Shown here piece after piece: positions 17,488 through 29,284 of a stretch of DNA of 64,000 nucleotides. The stretch is from the NCBI GenBank assembly GCA_028023455.1, contig JAQFVV010013070.1, positions 78,501-142,500 of the forward strand, in the 5' to 3' direction. Position 1 is the stretch's first letter, and the number at the start of each line of letters is the position of its first letter. This stretch comes from Epiperipatus broadwayi (lineage: Eukaryota; Onychophora; Udeonychophora; Euonychophora; Peripatidae). The notes beneath the pieces were generated by a model. It saw nothing but the letters and a program-made list of their open reading frames with translations. It was not told where the DNA came from and did not search any database. A program made the position numbers and the translations under genes.

Positions 17488-18572
17488 GAAATTCCATGTA
17501 TTTTACTTATAGAGGTAATTTTTATAAGATTAAGGAAGGGTGGATAATAGGTTATATTATTTCTCCATTTAGTATGTTCAGTTTATATTAGTTTTATGGA
17601 AGGGAAATTATTATTAAAAAGAATTGTTTATATGTAAAATTATTTGTCAGATATGTTGATGATTGTTTATTTGTAGTTGAGAATGATAAATTGAAGGAAT
17701 TTGTAAATGAGTTTAATTGTTTTGATCCTTCTATAAAATTTGTGTTAGAAGGAGGGGGGTTAGATTTTGGTAAGTTAAAATTTTTAGATCTTTTGGTGAT
17801 TAGAAATATAGAAACTAATTGTTTATTGTGCAGTCATTTAGTTAAAAGTAAAGAATTAAGATCTATAATTAAACGGAAGAGCTATCAGTCTGTATCTCAT
17901 AAAGTAGCTGCTTTAAGGAATTATTGTCATAGGAATATTAAATTAAATAATTCTAGTGGGGTAGCTTTGTTTCAGAAATATCAATTTTATAAAGATTATT
18001 TGAGTGTTGGATACTCTGATAAATTTGTTAAAAGTATTTTATTTAATAGTAATATTTGTAAGGATGTAAAGGTTAAAGAAAAATATGATTTTATTTCTTT
18101 GCCATTTAAATTGTCTTCTTATAGAATTGTGTGTAGAAATAGTAAATTGTTTGGAAATAAGAAAATTGCTTGGAAAAGGGGTGTTACATTGAATAATTTA
18201 TTAAATAATACAAAAGAAGTTTTTGATAGAAAGACTATTCCTGGTGTGGTATATTTTATTCCTTGTTTATTTTGTAAGAAGGTTTACATAGGTCAGAGTA
18301 GTTTGAGTTTAAATGAAAGAATAAAGGTTCATAAAAGTAGAGTTAAAAATAGATATCTTAGTTCTGCTTTGTATGTCCATGAAAAAGATACAGGCCACAC
18401 TATTGATTTTGATGAAGCTAAGGTTGTCTTCTTTGAGAGAAATGAAATCAAAAGAAGAATTAAAGAGTCTTTATTATTGAAAATTTATTATTCTGAAGCA
18501 ATTAACTTATTTAAGAGTTCTTTTAATATTAAGGGTGGATGGGAAGTGAATGGATTTGTGGGTAGTTTTTAA
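17488..18572 (+). pseudogene. PLE, 5'-truncated inverted copy
   Basis: The sequence starts inside the reverse transcriptase just before the YRGNFYK region and runs to the stop after FVGSF at 18572. The open part, 17691-18572 (293 residues), holds the thumb region, the FIPC and YIGQSS endonuclease motifs and an intact C-terminus. The first 200 bases contain small indels relative to the minus copy that break the frame before the YVDD motif. The 5' truncation inside the reverse transcriptase means that no complete enzyme is encoded. Confidence 0.9.
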
Positions 18573-18612
18573 TAGTATATATAATGTGTGGTTTTTTTTT
18601 TTGTAGTTCTTT

Positions 18613-18656
18613 ACACTTGAGAAGTCTGCTTGTAGCAGTGAAACCTTAGGTTGTGT
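18613..18656 (+). ncRNA. Hammerhead-like fold in PLE 3' UTR, right arm
   Basis: The layout matches a type I hammerhead: stem I ACAC (18613-18616) with GTGT (18653-18656); core TTGAGAA (18617-18623); stem II CTGC-TTGTA-GCAG (18626-18638); GAAA (18640-18643); short stem III ACC-TTA-GGT (18643-18651); then T at the cleavage position. The canonical core is CTGANGA. Here C3 is U and G8 is A, which keeps a Watson-Crick partner for the known C3-G8 core pair. PLEs of many animals carry type I hammerheads. Activity is uncertain because G8 takes part in catalysis. Confidence 0.55.
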
Positions 18657-18721
18657 TTTAATATTATTTTTATGCTGGTCTGGTTTAATTTTAGATTTGG
18701 GGTAGTTTTGATTTTATATTG

Positions 18722-18871
<150 letters not shown>

Positions 18872-18904
18872 CTTACAAGTAATCTTTTAATAGGAAAATA
18901 TCAA

Positions 18905-19227
18905 TAACTAATTGAAACAAGTTTCTCTAGTAATTTATTGTAGCTCATTTGGCTTAAGATATAAATATATATTGATTAAAGTTGTTTTTGTCTCGGACTG
19001 TGGACTATTTTTGCCTACTTCCCAATGTTTAAACAAAACAGCATCCATCATTGTCAAAGTTAACTTTTCAAAGAAAAAAAATTGGTTTTCAAATAGTAAT
19101 GAGATTGATTGCGAGGTAAAGAATGAGATTGAACATGAAATAGTTGAACATTCAGCATATCTGAACAAACAAAATGTTTATTTTTTAGTTTTACCATTAA
19201 CTGTATTTAAGTTTATATTAGAAGGAA
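18905..19227 (-). pseudogene. PLE 3' fragment
   Basis: On the minus strand this matches the C-terminal tail and 3' UTR of the PLE at 59.7-60.0 kb: the coding relic shares the segment around the LSSNINLK region and the following acidic stretch. The downstream UTR shares the block ending in AAAGTTAAC and TTGACAATG. Only the last ~60 codons and the UTR remain. A TTGACAA core (rc of 19051-19057) lies where the other PLE tails have it. Confidence 0.65.
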
Positions 19228-19513
19228 GCTTGCCTTTTATAATCACTAGATGGAGCTTACCAATAACTCTAATCAAGCTTTTATGTTATAAGTATGGAAA
19301 GAGAAAAAATTCAAAATCTCTATCGGCATTCCTATCACCAGACCAATTGGTTTCGAACTTGTGACTCACCTTAATGGAGTTCTAGGACTATAGAAACTAG
19401 ATCTAAAATACTAACTCAAAAATCAGCACTTATAAAACATGTTTCTATCAATTTTAAAGCATAAACTTATCAGACACATAAATGACTTCATATCCAGCTT
19501 TACAAACCAGATA
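19228..19513 (-). repeat. SINE-like repeat, copy 1
   Basis: This is one of four copies of a ~280-bp sequence in the window (also 19632-19874, 19875-20045 inverted, 59275-59549). On the minus strand it has AAGTTCGAAACC, a good polymerase III B-box; an A-box upstream is not convincing. Shared landmarks on the plus strand are ATCACTAGAT at the left, TAGAAACTAGATCTAAAATA in the middle and ACAAACCAGATA at the right end. It directly abuts the PLE fragment on its left. Confidence 0.6.
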
Positions 19514-19631
19514 GCTATATGGCTCTGAATTCAGATCAATTTCCTCATATAGTAATAGCATCTGCAATATATAGCATTGCAAAAACCTTCAAAGGTACAC
19601 TTATAATACTTAAAACAAAACATAAATTTTG

Positions 19632-19874
19632 TAACATGCTTTTAGCCTTGCATTTTATTATCACTAGATAGAGCGTACCAATAGCTCTAATTAACCTTTT
19701 ATTTTAAAAGTGCCAAAAGAGAAAAAATTCAAAATCTCTATTGGGGTCCCTATCTCCAGACCAATTGGTTTTGAGATTGTGGCTCACCTTAGTGGAGCAC
19801 TGGGACTCTAGAAACTAGATATAAAATACTTACTCAAAAGTGAGCACTTATAATACACAATTCTGATATGTTTA
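19632..19874 (-). repeat. SINE-like repeat, copy 2
   Basis: Same family as 19228-19513, with the landmark ATCACTAGATAG at the left and TAGAAACTAGAT in the middle. The B-box region is degraded. Its right end abuts an inverted copy. Confidence 0.6.
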
Positions 19875-20042
19875 TACTTTCAATTTGATAGAAACATGTT
19901 TTATAAGTGTTGACATTCGAGTTAGTATTTTAGATCTAGTTTCTAGAGTTCCAGCGAGGATCCCAATAGAGATTTTGATTTTTTTTTTTGACACTTATAA
20001 CATAAAAGCTTAATTAGACCTATTGGTAAGTTTCATCTAGTG

Positions 20043-20045
<3 letters not shown>
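19875..20045 (+). repeat. SINE-like repeat, copy 3, inverted and deleted
   Basis: Reverse orientation relative to copies 1 and 2, joined tail to tail with copy 2. It lacks the ~50-base central block that holds the B-box in copy 1. It ends at (TA)n on the right. Confidence 0.55.

Positions 20046-20131
<86 letters not shown>
20046..20131. repeat. (TA)n microsatellite
   Basis: About 43 pure TA units between the inverted SINE-like copy and the satellite array. Confidence 0.98.
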
Positions 20132-20137
<6 letters not shown>

Positions 20138-20469
20138 AAGAATGTATGATGCTAAATAAACCTCAAAAATAGGATAAATAAATACAAACCAATGTTAAAG
20201 AATTACAACTGTGCTGCCCATATCTAGAAACACAAACTTGAATTATGCTTATGCAACCTAGATAAGAAAAAAAAATCTTTATATTGATTTAAACACTATT
20301 CTAAGCAAAATCAATATTTTAAATAAGTTTACATCTTAAATGCTACTTACAAGTATATTACATGTATGATATTCTAAACACAGTAAATAAATAATAAATT
20401 TATGTTTTGAAAATCTCCAAACATAACTTTCTAAGAATAAATTAGTGATTGTATAATGCTAAATGAAAC

Positions 20470-20568
<99 letters not shown>

Positions 20569-21680
20569 CAAACCTATGCTGCAAAGTTTCAACAACATTA
20601 CCTATATAAAAACACAGTCTGACTCACGCAATTTAGAAAAAGATAATCATTTTTCTAATAGGGTGCAAGCTCTTAAATATTTAGATTGAAAAAAAGTTAT
20701 TAACATAAGCATTAATTAAAATAAGTTTACATCTTAAAAGCTATTAAACAAACATATTACATGTTCTAGTATATAAGTACTATTAACAAATATTCAAATT
20801 ATGTTATGAAAATCTCCAAACCTAACAATATAACAATATTTTAATGATTGCATAACACTAAATGAACAGCAAATATAATACATAAATACAAAAAAATTGC
20901 TAGAAAGTTTCAACAGTGTTTCAAGTATTTATAAACACAAAGTCTGAGTTACAGAACATTGACAAAAGGAAAATCCTCTTAAGTAATTAGTTGCAAGTAG
21001 TTAAATATATCAATTCAAAGACTATTATAAACAGAAGTTCTACTTTAAATAAGTTTAGATCTTAAAATCTATAAAACAAACATATTACACCTTTCATATG
21101 CCCAGTATGATTAATAAGTAATCAATTTACACAATTAATATGTAATCAATATACTTCATTATATATTCAAAACAATTATATAAGAATAAATTAAAGATTG
21201 CATAACGCTAAATGAAAATTTATAATAGTAAATTAAAACAAACTAAGGCCAGAACGTTTCAGCTTGATTATCTGTATTTATGAACATAAAATCTAAACCA
21301 TGCAATTTAGGCAAAACGAAATCATCTTATCTAATATGATGCAAATTCTTAAGTATATAGGTTCAAAGACTATTATAAACACAAGCACTAATTTAAATAA
21401 GCTTAAGTTTTAAAAGTTGCTAAACAAACATATTACATATTCCAGTACAATAAGCACAATGAATAAGTAATCAGTATATGCTTTAAAAAGCTCCTAACAT
21501 ACTTATATAAAAACATTAAACATTTCATAACTGTAAATAAAAATTAGGAAATGAATACTAACCAATAAAAGAAAGATTTAACAACATTTCCTATACATAG
21601 AAATACAAAACCTGAATCACACAACTTCAGCAATAGAAAATTATAAGTTTTTATGTATACCGATTCAAAAACCATCTATT
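20132..21680. repeat. ~345-bp tandem satellite, about 4.5 diverged units
   Basis: Unit starts are recognisable near 20160, 20563, 20881, 21229 and 21550 by ATAAATACAAAC-like sequence followed by a GTTTCAACA-like block. Each unit then repeats ACACAAAGTCTGA-like, AAATAAGTTTACATCTTAAA-like and GATTGCATAACGCTAAATGA-like blocks in the same order. A 90-base (TA)n tract (20475-20564) is inserted between the first two units. Units are only loosely similar, so the array is old. No coding frame or RNA motif could be supported in it. Confidence 0.8.
20475..20564. repeat. (TA)n microsatellite inside the satellite
   Basis: 45 pure TA units at the junction of the first and second satellite units. Confidence 0.98.
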
Positions 21681-22620
21681 CTTGATAGCTCTGAAGTTTA
21701 TAAGCATACTTTTGTCAACATTATTGATAATTTAAAGTGAAATTAATTTATAACCAGACATAATATGGCACTTAAAAGTTATTAAACTCATATTTAATTA
21801 TACAAAGCTGGAGATAGCATCTCACATTTAACACTGTGATTGTAATATTTAAACAAGATTTAATACATAACCTTTAATTAAATATAGTTCAATGTACATG
21901 TAAACAAAAAGAGCAAGCCATCCTCCCCAAAGCTATGACATAAAAGCACACTATATATTTGAACAAATGATCAAAAATAGAATAAATATTTCTATTCATT
22001 GTAGCTCTGATGTTTATAAGCACATCTTTACCAACATTGTTAGTAATTCAGAGTGAAATTAATTTGTTATGCAGATGAAACATTACACTTAAGTATTATT
22101 AAACTCATAATTAATTATACAAGGCTGGAAATGGCATTTCACTGTTAACATGATTGTAATATTTAAACAATATTTAATATGTAACTTTAAATTAGACGTA
22201 CTTCTATGTATATATAAACAAAAGTAGTAAATTACTTTTCCCCAGGCCATTCTTGATACTTTGGGCAACATTTAGTGTGCTCTTAAGTCATAACCTGGAG
22301 GAAAGTGGTTTACTTCCTCTGTTTACATATACATTGAGCTAAGTTTTATTTGAGGTTTACATATTAAATCATATTTAAATATTACAATCAAGATAATAAA
22401 ATGTGATACTGTCTCCAGATTTGTATAATTAATTATGAGTTTTATAACTCTTAAGTGCCACATACCATCTGGTTGATAATGAATTGTAAAGTATGTTTAT
22501 AAACATCAGAGCTACCAAGAATAGATGAATTCTTTTCATTCTTGATCCTTTGTTCAACATTCAAAGTACTTTTATGTCATAGACTGAGGAAGAATGATTT
22601 ACCCCATTTTTTATATATTG
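21676..22620. repeat. ~315-bp repeat, arranged direct-direct-inverted-inverted
   Basis: Two plus-oriented units (about 21676-21989 and 21990-22245) share TAGCTCTGA.GTTTATAAGCA, AAAGTGAAATTAATTT and TAATTATACAA.GCTGGA. A minus-oriented unit (22246-22525) carries the same blocks reversed, and a further inverted fragment runs to about 22620. The order (tandem, then inverted) is the same as in the hammerhead array at 36.8-38.4 kb, but I found no convincing hammerhead core here. Confidence 0.75.
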
Positions 22621-23699
22621 TAACTTTTGCCTTTGCTGTTTAATCTGTTTACGTATAAAAATATAAAAAAACATTTTTCTTTAACTTAATTTTATTGTCA
22701 GTTAACTTTATCAAAGCTTTATAATTAGATGCCAATTTGCAATATATATTATTTCAAGAACTTTTGTAAGTACTGAACATTATTAAAATTTATTTTAATA
22801 TTTTACTGTATTAATTTAAACTTATTATGATTGAGATGGTTTTTAAAATGTTTAATCTCGAAATGTGTTTTTTTTTATTTAGTACTAAAGTAGTAGTTAA
22901 ACTAGGATTGCTTTTACATAGTTCTTAGTACCTAAAATTTTAGTGTTTAAATTATACATTGATAATAATTAGATCTAAATTTTAATATCAGATATTAATG
23001 TTACATTTTCTTATTTATAATAGAGCATTTCAATCTAAATTAACTATTAGCAAGAGTATATTTATTTAAGTTAATACCATTAAGATTAAATAGATAAAGA
23101 TAAAGCTAGAATGGTTAATTTATAAGACAAAGAGTGGCTTATTAGTATTAAAATAGTTATTAATTTTTAAGTGAAACAACCTGAGTATACCTCCATGTGA
23201 GTTTGCTTATATTTGTTAATTTTACTTTACACTTCCCTCTTTTATAATGTTAAATATTTTTAAATACCATTAATTTTATTAAATATTAAGTTGAACACTC
23301 ATGAATTTCTACTTGACTTAGTTAATGGGAATTGTTATAAAAGAGCAATGTAATATTTCTTTTTATAAACAATATATTTTCTTTTATTGCAATTTATTTT
23401 ATTTTACCATAATAATTTTAATTTCTTAAATAATTATTTCAGACAGTATGTGTTAATTAAGATGTCTGAAAAATATGTAAATGTGTTTTTATTTTTTGTT
23501 TAATTCCACAGATATAAAATTGATTTTTAAACCCTAAGGTAGGAAGATTAGCAAATAAGCAAGCAAACAACTAACAAACATTTTAAACTTCAATAAAAGC
23601 ATTTAAAATAATTTACATTGCTATGCAAAAAGATAGTTAAGCTGGGTGTGCAATACCACCTATCATAATATTTTTTTCATACAGATTATATTGATATTA
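22621..23699. other. AT-rich DNA, no gene seen
   Basis: No gene, RNA or transposon signature is visible. Confidence 0.5.
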
Positions 23700-24115
23700 A
23701 TTCAACAAATATTATATCTTTGAATTAAAAAAAGAAGTTACAGATTTCCAATGTGCATTCAGAAAAAGTCAAAGAGTGGAATACTTTAGTTAATACTAAA
23801 AATAAATGAATGTATGTTTTATTGATTATACAAAGGCTTTTGATTTAATTGCTCATGATAAATTATACAAAGTTATTAAAAAAATATCCAACACATTAGA
23901 AATATAAATATTGGCAAATATATTGTTTTATTTTTTATTTCTTCTGACAGAGAGTAGTACATAATGGTTCTATTTTTATTTCCTCTTAGTAAATAATGTT
24001 TTAAGAAAGCCTAGGATGACCAAAATAGATTTAATATTAATGAGGAAAAAATAATATTAATTTTATGGGGATAAATTCATCATATTTATAAACTACAATA
24101 GAAGTAAATTAAAGA
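23700..24115 (+). pseudogene. LINE reverse transcriptase fragment
   Basis: The translation contains FQCAFRKSQRVEY followed, after a small gap, by VCFIDYTKAFDLIAHDKLYKVI, the fingers region and motif A of an RTE- or CR1-like reverse transcriptase. The frame then decays. A piece further right (24665-24990) reads KYKYLGSDF and may be the thumb region of the same copy, separated by unrelated sequence. Confidence 0.7.
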
Positions 24116-24130
24116 AAATTTATATATATA

Positions 24131-24660
24131 TATATTGTAACCGTAAATTGCCGATAGCCAGCTAATGCCATCGAAGGCCATTGCCCTCTCATCTACCTAT
24201 CGTGTATGAACACGTTGCGGCACTAAAAATTGTAACCATTTGATTGTGTGGTCTCAACTACGTAACGTAAGTGCACTAGGAATTGTAACTTCGATCACTA
24301 ATCAATTCCTGCTGTACATTGTCATCTATTAAGAGCTGTATCCAAAAGACATATCAAGCTATCTATTTAATGCACCAAAGACCACAACTACAGACCAAAC
24401 TAATGATCTAACATAAACTTTTTACAATTTAATTTAATCGCAGCCAGGGTATACCACGAAGACTTATCATAGTATTATTATAAAACACATTAAACAAATT
24501 ATAAGTGCAATGTTATTACTTTTAAACCTTAAGTTGCGATTTTTATGGTATGCGACCCGATGGCCGACCATGTACAAGATGGCGTAATTTGTGGAACTAC
24601 ATTAGATTATGAAATTTTTAAATCATCTATATGATTTCTAATACAGATGCTAGTCCAGGT
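24131..24660. other. Less AT-rich segment, possible insertion in the LINE relic
   Basis: The segment begins TGTAACCGTAAATTGCC after a short (TA)n and is visibly richer in G+C than its surroundings. It separates two pieces that look like one LINE. It could be an inserted element or an LTR, but I see no terminal repeats that would prove it. Confidence 0.3.
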
Positions 24661-24664
24661 AAAG

Positions 24665-24990
24665 CTTTGCAATAACTAAATATAAATACTTGGGTTCTGA
24701 TTTTATAGTTTATCATATTACTGAGACTCTTATTATACTGACAAATGACAATTTAAAAACGTTAAGTAAATATATTTAATCATGTCATTATTTAGTAAAT
24801 CTGTTTACAAGTTTAATAATTCATTTATAATTTTATACTAGAATCAACTACGCAAAGCCAAAATGATGGAAAAGATAAATGGGATTTTATTGTGCCTTAC
24901 CAATCATAAACTACCAAAGACGAAAAGCATCTTAATGTTTTCTCAAAAAATATTTATAAACTCTTATATCATGTTGACGATAGTATGTAC
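24665..24990 (+). pseudogene. Possible LINE thumb-region fragment
   Basis: A plus-strand frame reads KYKYLGSDF, similar to the YKYLGS motif that follows the catalytic core in RTE- and CR1-type reverse transcriptases. The rest is too decayed for a firm call. Confidence 0.4.
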
Positions 24991-27630
24991 TTCAATGTAT
25001 GCTATATAATGTATGCTCTATCCAAAGTTTATGATTTCTGATGTTATGAATGACACATAGCAACGGCACAGTAAGTTTAATTATAAATCAACTTTTATTT
25101 ACACATTTATGAACAATAAGTAATTAATTTCAATATTCTAAATAAAACATAAATAAACAAATCAAATAAATAAATTATAATTCAATCGACTTTCTTCAAT
25201 ACATCTCATAGGTACAGTATTTAAAATCTAATCATACCTTATTTCAATCTAATATAATGAATATTGATGAGATTATACGAAATTCAGCATCAAACTCATG
25301 AAATATTTAACGTCATTTCCAGATTCAATAAATCCCTAATGTACACCTATAATAATATAATAATATTATGATGTCTGTATGATTTAGCTATAATGTAATC
25401 ATTAATTAAAGTGACAATTTAAACTTACGTTCCGGTAAATAATAATCAACCAACAGTTAATTATTATGAAGTACTTGAATAGAGTGTCCTGTTACCATTT
25501 AATAATCTAACCGATAAATTATGCTTACAAATGAAGAAGATGATTTAGCAGATTAACTAAAATACTTTGCCCAACTTATATCTGTGAAGCAAAACACATT
25601 CCTGTGGATGTATTCATCTACATGTAGGAATTAAATAATACTAAACGTTTTGTGTATTTAAACACCATCCTAAAATAACACGTATAATCACACAATTCCG
25701 TGGATTAACCACCAGCGCAGGAATGTGTGTAAAATACAAAAATGGAAATTAAAATAATCTGCGGATTAACCACCAGCACAGATTAAAGCCCTTTAACATT
25801 CTAAAAACAACATTATTATTTACTTCACATTAAAGTGCAAAATCATCCTCCTCAGTTCTTCTGACTATTCAGAATACACTAACACTTTAGCAAATGTGGG
25901 TTCTTGCATAATAAAATGTTACGCTAATCAGGACAACTAATGTACTACTTATCTTGCTTAAAATAAACATGTGTAATATAATATAAGTAATATTGGCATA
26001 GGAATACAAATCTGGAAAGACTCACAAAACACTTCACAAAGATTGATATATCTCATGAATTCATTTAGTACTGTTTAAGCTTTTCCACAAGCGCTATTCT
26101 CTTGAATAAATATTTTATTCAACCCTTATTAATTTAAACTTAATAAATATAACTTTTGAACTTCACATGCAAGTTCATATAACGATAAAATTAAACAATA
26201 CATTATTCACCAAATACATAAATTTAACAGTGTGTGCGTGATAAAACTAAATGTATAGCATTTATAGTTCAATACATGAATTTTAGCAGATGTGTGTATC
26301 ACAAATTGAATTGTATAGCATTTTATAACTCCTAATGTGATCCGTGGAATCCATGTACGATGTGTAGAATAATAAGTATATGAGGTAATAGCTATAACTG
26401 AGTTAAATTCCATACATGCAATTCTATCCATTTGATTAGTTATTATAAGCAACATTAGATTAACGATTTTGCGTGGCTCCCCAAACATGAAACAATTTCA
26501 AAACATGATACGCAGAATTTAAATGAAAATGTTTTTCATAAAGTTATTAATCTCTACATTTCTCTATTAAAAGTGTTCCAAGTTTATCACATGCATGCAA
26601 GTATTTATTTATCCATGCGTTAATCCAGGAATACTAATTACAGCAATTAATTTATTCATTTCAAACCGACGACAAAATTATAAAATAGCTTTGATTAATT
26701 ATTTGAAGAATGTTTATTATCCAAATGTTAAACAAATTAACTAGCAAATATTACTGGCATTGTAAAGTTAAATATCAATCAATATTATATTTTATTAGAA
26801 TTAAAAAATGAAAATATTAAAATATTTTGACAACTTTAACATTTTACTTTAACTTAAAATTCTTCTTTTTTAAAAAACAAATTTTCATATTCATAAAACT
26901 TCTGTAATTAAAATACTTATTTAATTTTTCCAAATTGTAGAATAATAAATATTTCAAAACATACCAAAATCTTGTATTTAATTCTTTCAAACTTAAACTG
27001 GGAAGCTCCGACATTTTAAAATGTAATATTGGAAATTATTACCGGTGATTCGATCCACTTGGCCAGCCGACTTGAACAGACCTTTAAATTTAGCAATTCA
27101 TCTTATAATTGATTACCACTAAGTTATATTTACGTTTATAGCAAATTTTGTGGTAATCCGTTTACTTATTAACTATTTTTAAAATAAGCTTATCAATTTT
27201 ACACCATTTGCCTTTACCATTTTCTTTTCTTTCTTCTCCAAAAGCAAACTATCAGACGATGATCCTTAAATTCGCGCTCTTTTCTTTTTACATTGAGATG
27301 CATACATAATTACTGTATTTATTTTTAATAATTTATTTTAATTGAACAAATGGTTTTTTGTTAATTCAATAGAAATAATAATTTAAGATCATTTTAAATA
27401 AATAAAAATAATATTATTATTTTTAATAATATTTTACCAAATTTTAATGTGTTGTAAAAATTTAAAAAAGTTAAACGTTTTGATATGAGTTAGTATATGG
27501 GAAGAAGCAAACTTAAATTTATTAAAATAATATAATAGAGTAATCTGTTCAAAATGCAGCTCAAGCCAATCAAATCACCAAAAGAAGAAAGAGAAATTTT
27601 TATACTAGTTACACCAAATAATATATTTTA
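24991..27630. other. Unassigned AT-rich region with short hairpin repeats
   Basis: No gene is visible. Two direct copies of a GGATTAACCACCAGC block lie at about 25702 and 25766; the first, with its flank, can form the hairpin GTGG-ATTAA-CCAC. A ~50-base imperfect tandem duplication at 26228-26330 explains the repeated residues in a 93-residue minus frame, which I do not call. Confidence 0.35.
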
Positions 27631-27692
27631 TACTAAAATATATGGTTACAATATATATATATATATATATATATTGTAACCATATATTTTAG

Positions 27693-27694
<2 letters not shown>
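27631..27694. repeat. Perfect 64-bp palindrome with (TA)n core
   Basis: Arms 27631-27650 and 27675-27694 are perfect 20-base complements (outer end TACTAAAATATATGG) around 12 AT units, so the whole block is one palindrome. A second (TA)n with CA repeats follows at 27700-27740. Confidence 0.95.
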
Positions 27695-27734
<40 letters not shown>

Positions 27735-27740
27735 CACACA

Positions 27741-29280
27741 CAAAAGAAAAAATACAAATACAACCAAATATAAAAAAACAAAACATACTGCTAGTGGATT
27801 AATAAAACTTAATATCAGATAGTTTCTCAATACCAAAGTAGTGAAGACATTTGTGACTCAGTAAGTCTTCATTGAAAAATATGATAAATATTATTATATA
27901 TAAAGTATTTTTTATAAATAAAAATTGACATTTATTATATATTCTACAACTATCTATGACATAAAATGTTCAACATTGGGGAGACAGGATATATTCATAT
28001 TTATGCTATTTAAATGTAACTTTAGCAATGAATTGGTATATTTCAAAAGCAGGAAAGGGTACCTAATCTTACCTTTGACATGAAGAATAGCAATGTATCC
28101 TTTGTGTCATATTTTTATATGATAGGATATTGTAATTGTTTGAATATATAGATATAAAGCTGGTAAAAGTTTATGTTGAATAAGAATAAAAATTAACTAA
28201 CTTTAATTATCAAAATCGTAAGTAATTCAAATATCTAATAAATTATTCTGGGTAAAATGATTAAAGAAACAATAACAACTAGTTAATAACTAACAAGGTA
28301 TTTAGTGTACATTTGAACTTTTTGATATAAAAATGTTTATGATTTTAAAAAAATTAATCAAATTACTTTTGTCACAAAATTTTAATTACATCTACAATTT
28401 TAATAAGTTACAGTGATTTTAATTTTAGTAGAAGTTAATTCTATTTATTTAAAAAAATGAATTTTAAACTTTGGGCAATTAAAAATTAAATCAATTTATT
28501 GAATATTTACAATGATGATAGACAATTATTCCAACTATTATCTAAAATACAAAGGAGAAATGTTTGTCTTCTAAGTCTTTTAGGGTCAACTGTCAAATGT
28601 CAGTATATAAATTATAATTGATGAGTATAATGTCAAAATAGAATAATATTAAACTAAATGTTTATAGAAAATGATAGATAGCTTCATGTTTAAAAATATA
28701 AATGAATAAATTATAAACGAACAAATAAATCGGTAGATAGCAGCAAGTAAATGATTACTAAATAAAACCTAGAAAATAAATAACAGAGAAATGTTTACTG
28801 TTTTAACCAATAGTCTACAGAATAAAGAATTCCCAATAGGGATATTGACTAAATTATTTCAGGCTAGTCAAACATCAATACCTAATATAATTAATGGTTT
28901 TATTTCTCATAATTTTTAAAAGAAAAAAAAACAATTTTTTTGTATTTAGAAAAATATACTAATATTTACCTCCATATATAAATACCAATGCGGATGTATC
29001 TAAATGCATGCGTTATATATTATATTTTTTGTTTTTAGATATATTGTTTAAGAAAAAGTTGAAATCAATATATGTACATTAATAAACTGCAACTCATATA
29101 TCTGTTTATTTTTAGCAACATTTATGTTAAGAAAAAAAAAATCTGGAGCAAGTTAAGCCAACATAAATTTATTATAAATCCAAAAAAATAATTTCATTTC
29201 ATTAACCAAGTATGCTGCATGTTTTTTGATATTTTTTATTAGTCATTCGTTACACTAAAAATAATTCAATATTGAATAAT
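27741..29280. other. AT-rich DNA, no gene seen
   Basis: No recognisable gene or element. 27826-27875 has a small inverted GAAGAC/GTCTTC pair. Confidence 0.45.
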
Positions 29281-29284
29281 ACTT

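Noticed and set aside
21676-21800. TTGACAA followed by TAAAC on the minus strand of the 315-bp repeat, as a hammerhead variant
   Set aside because: The second and third units read differently at the core position, so the pattern is not conserved within its own family.
26207-26488. 93-residue minus frame
   Set aside because: It crosses an imperfect tandem duplication and shows no family motif.
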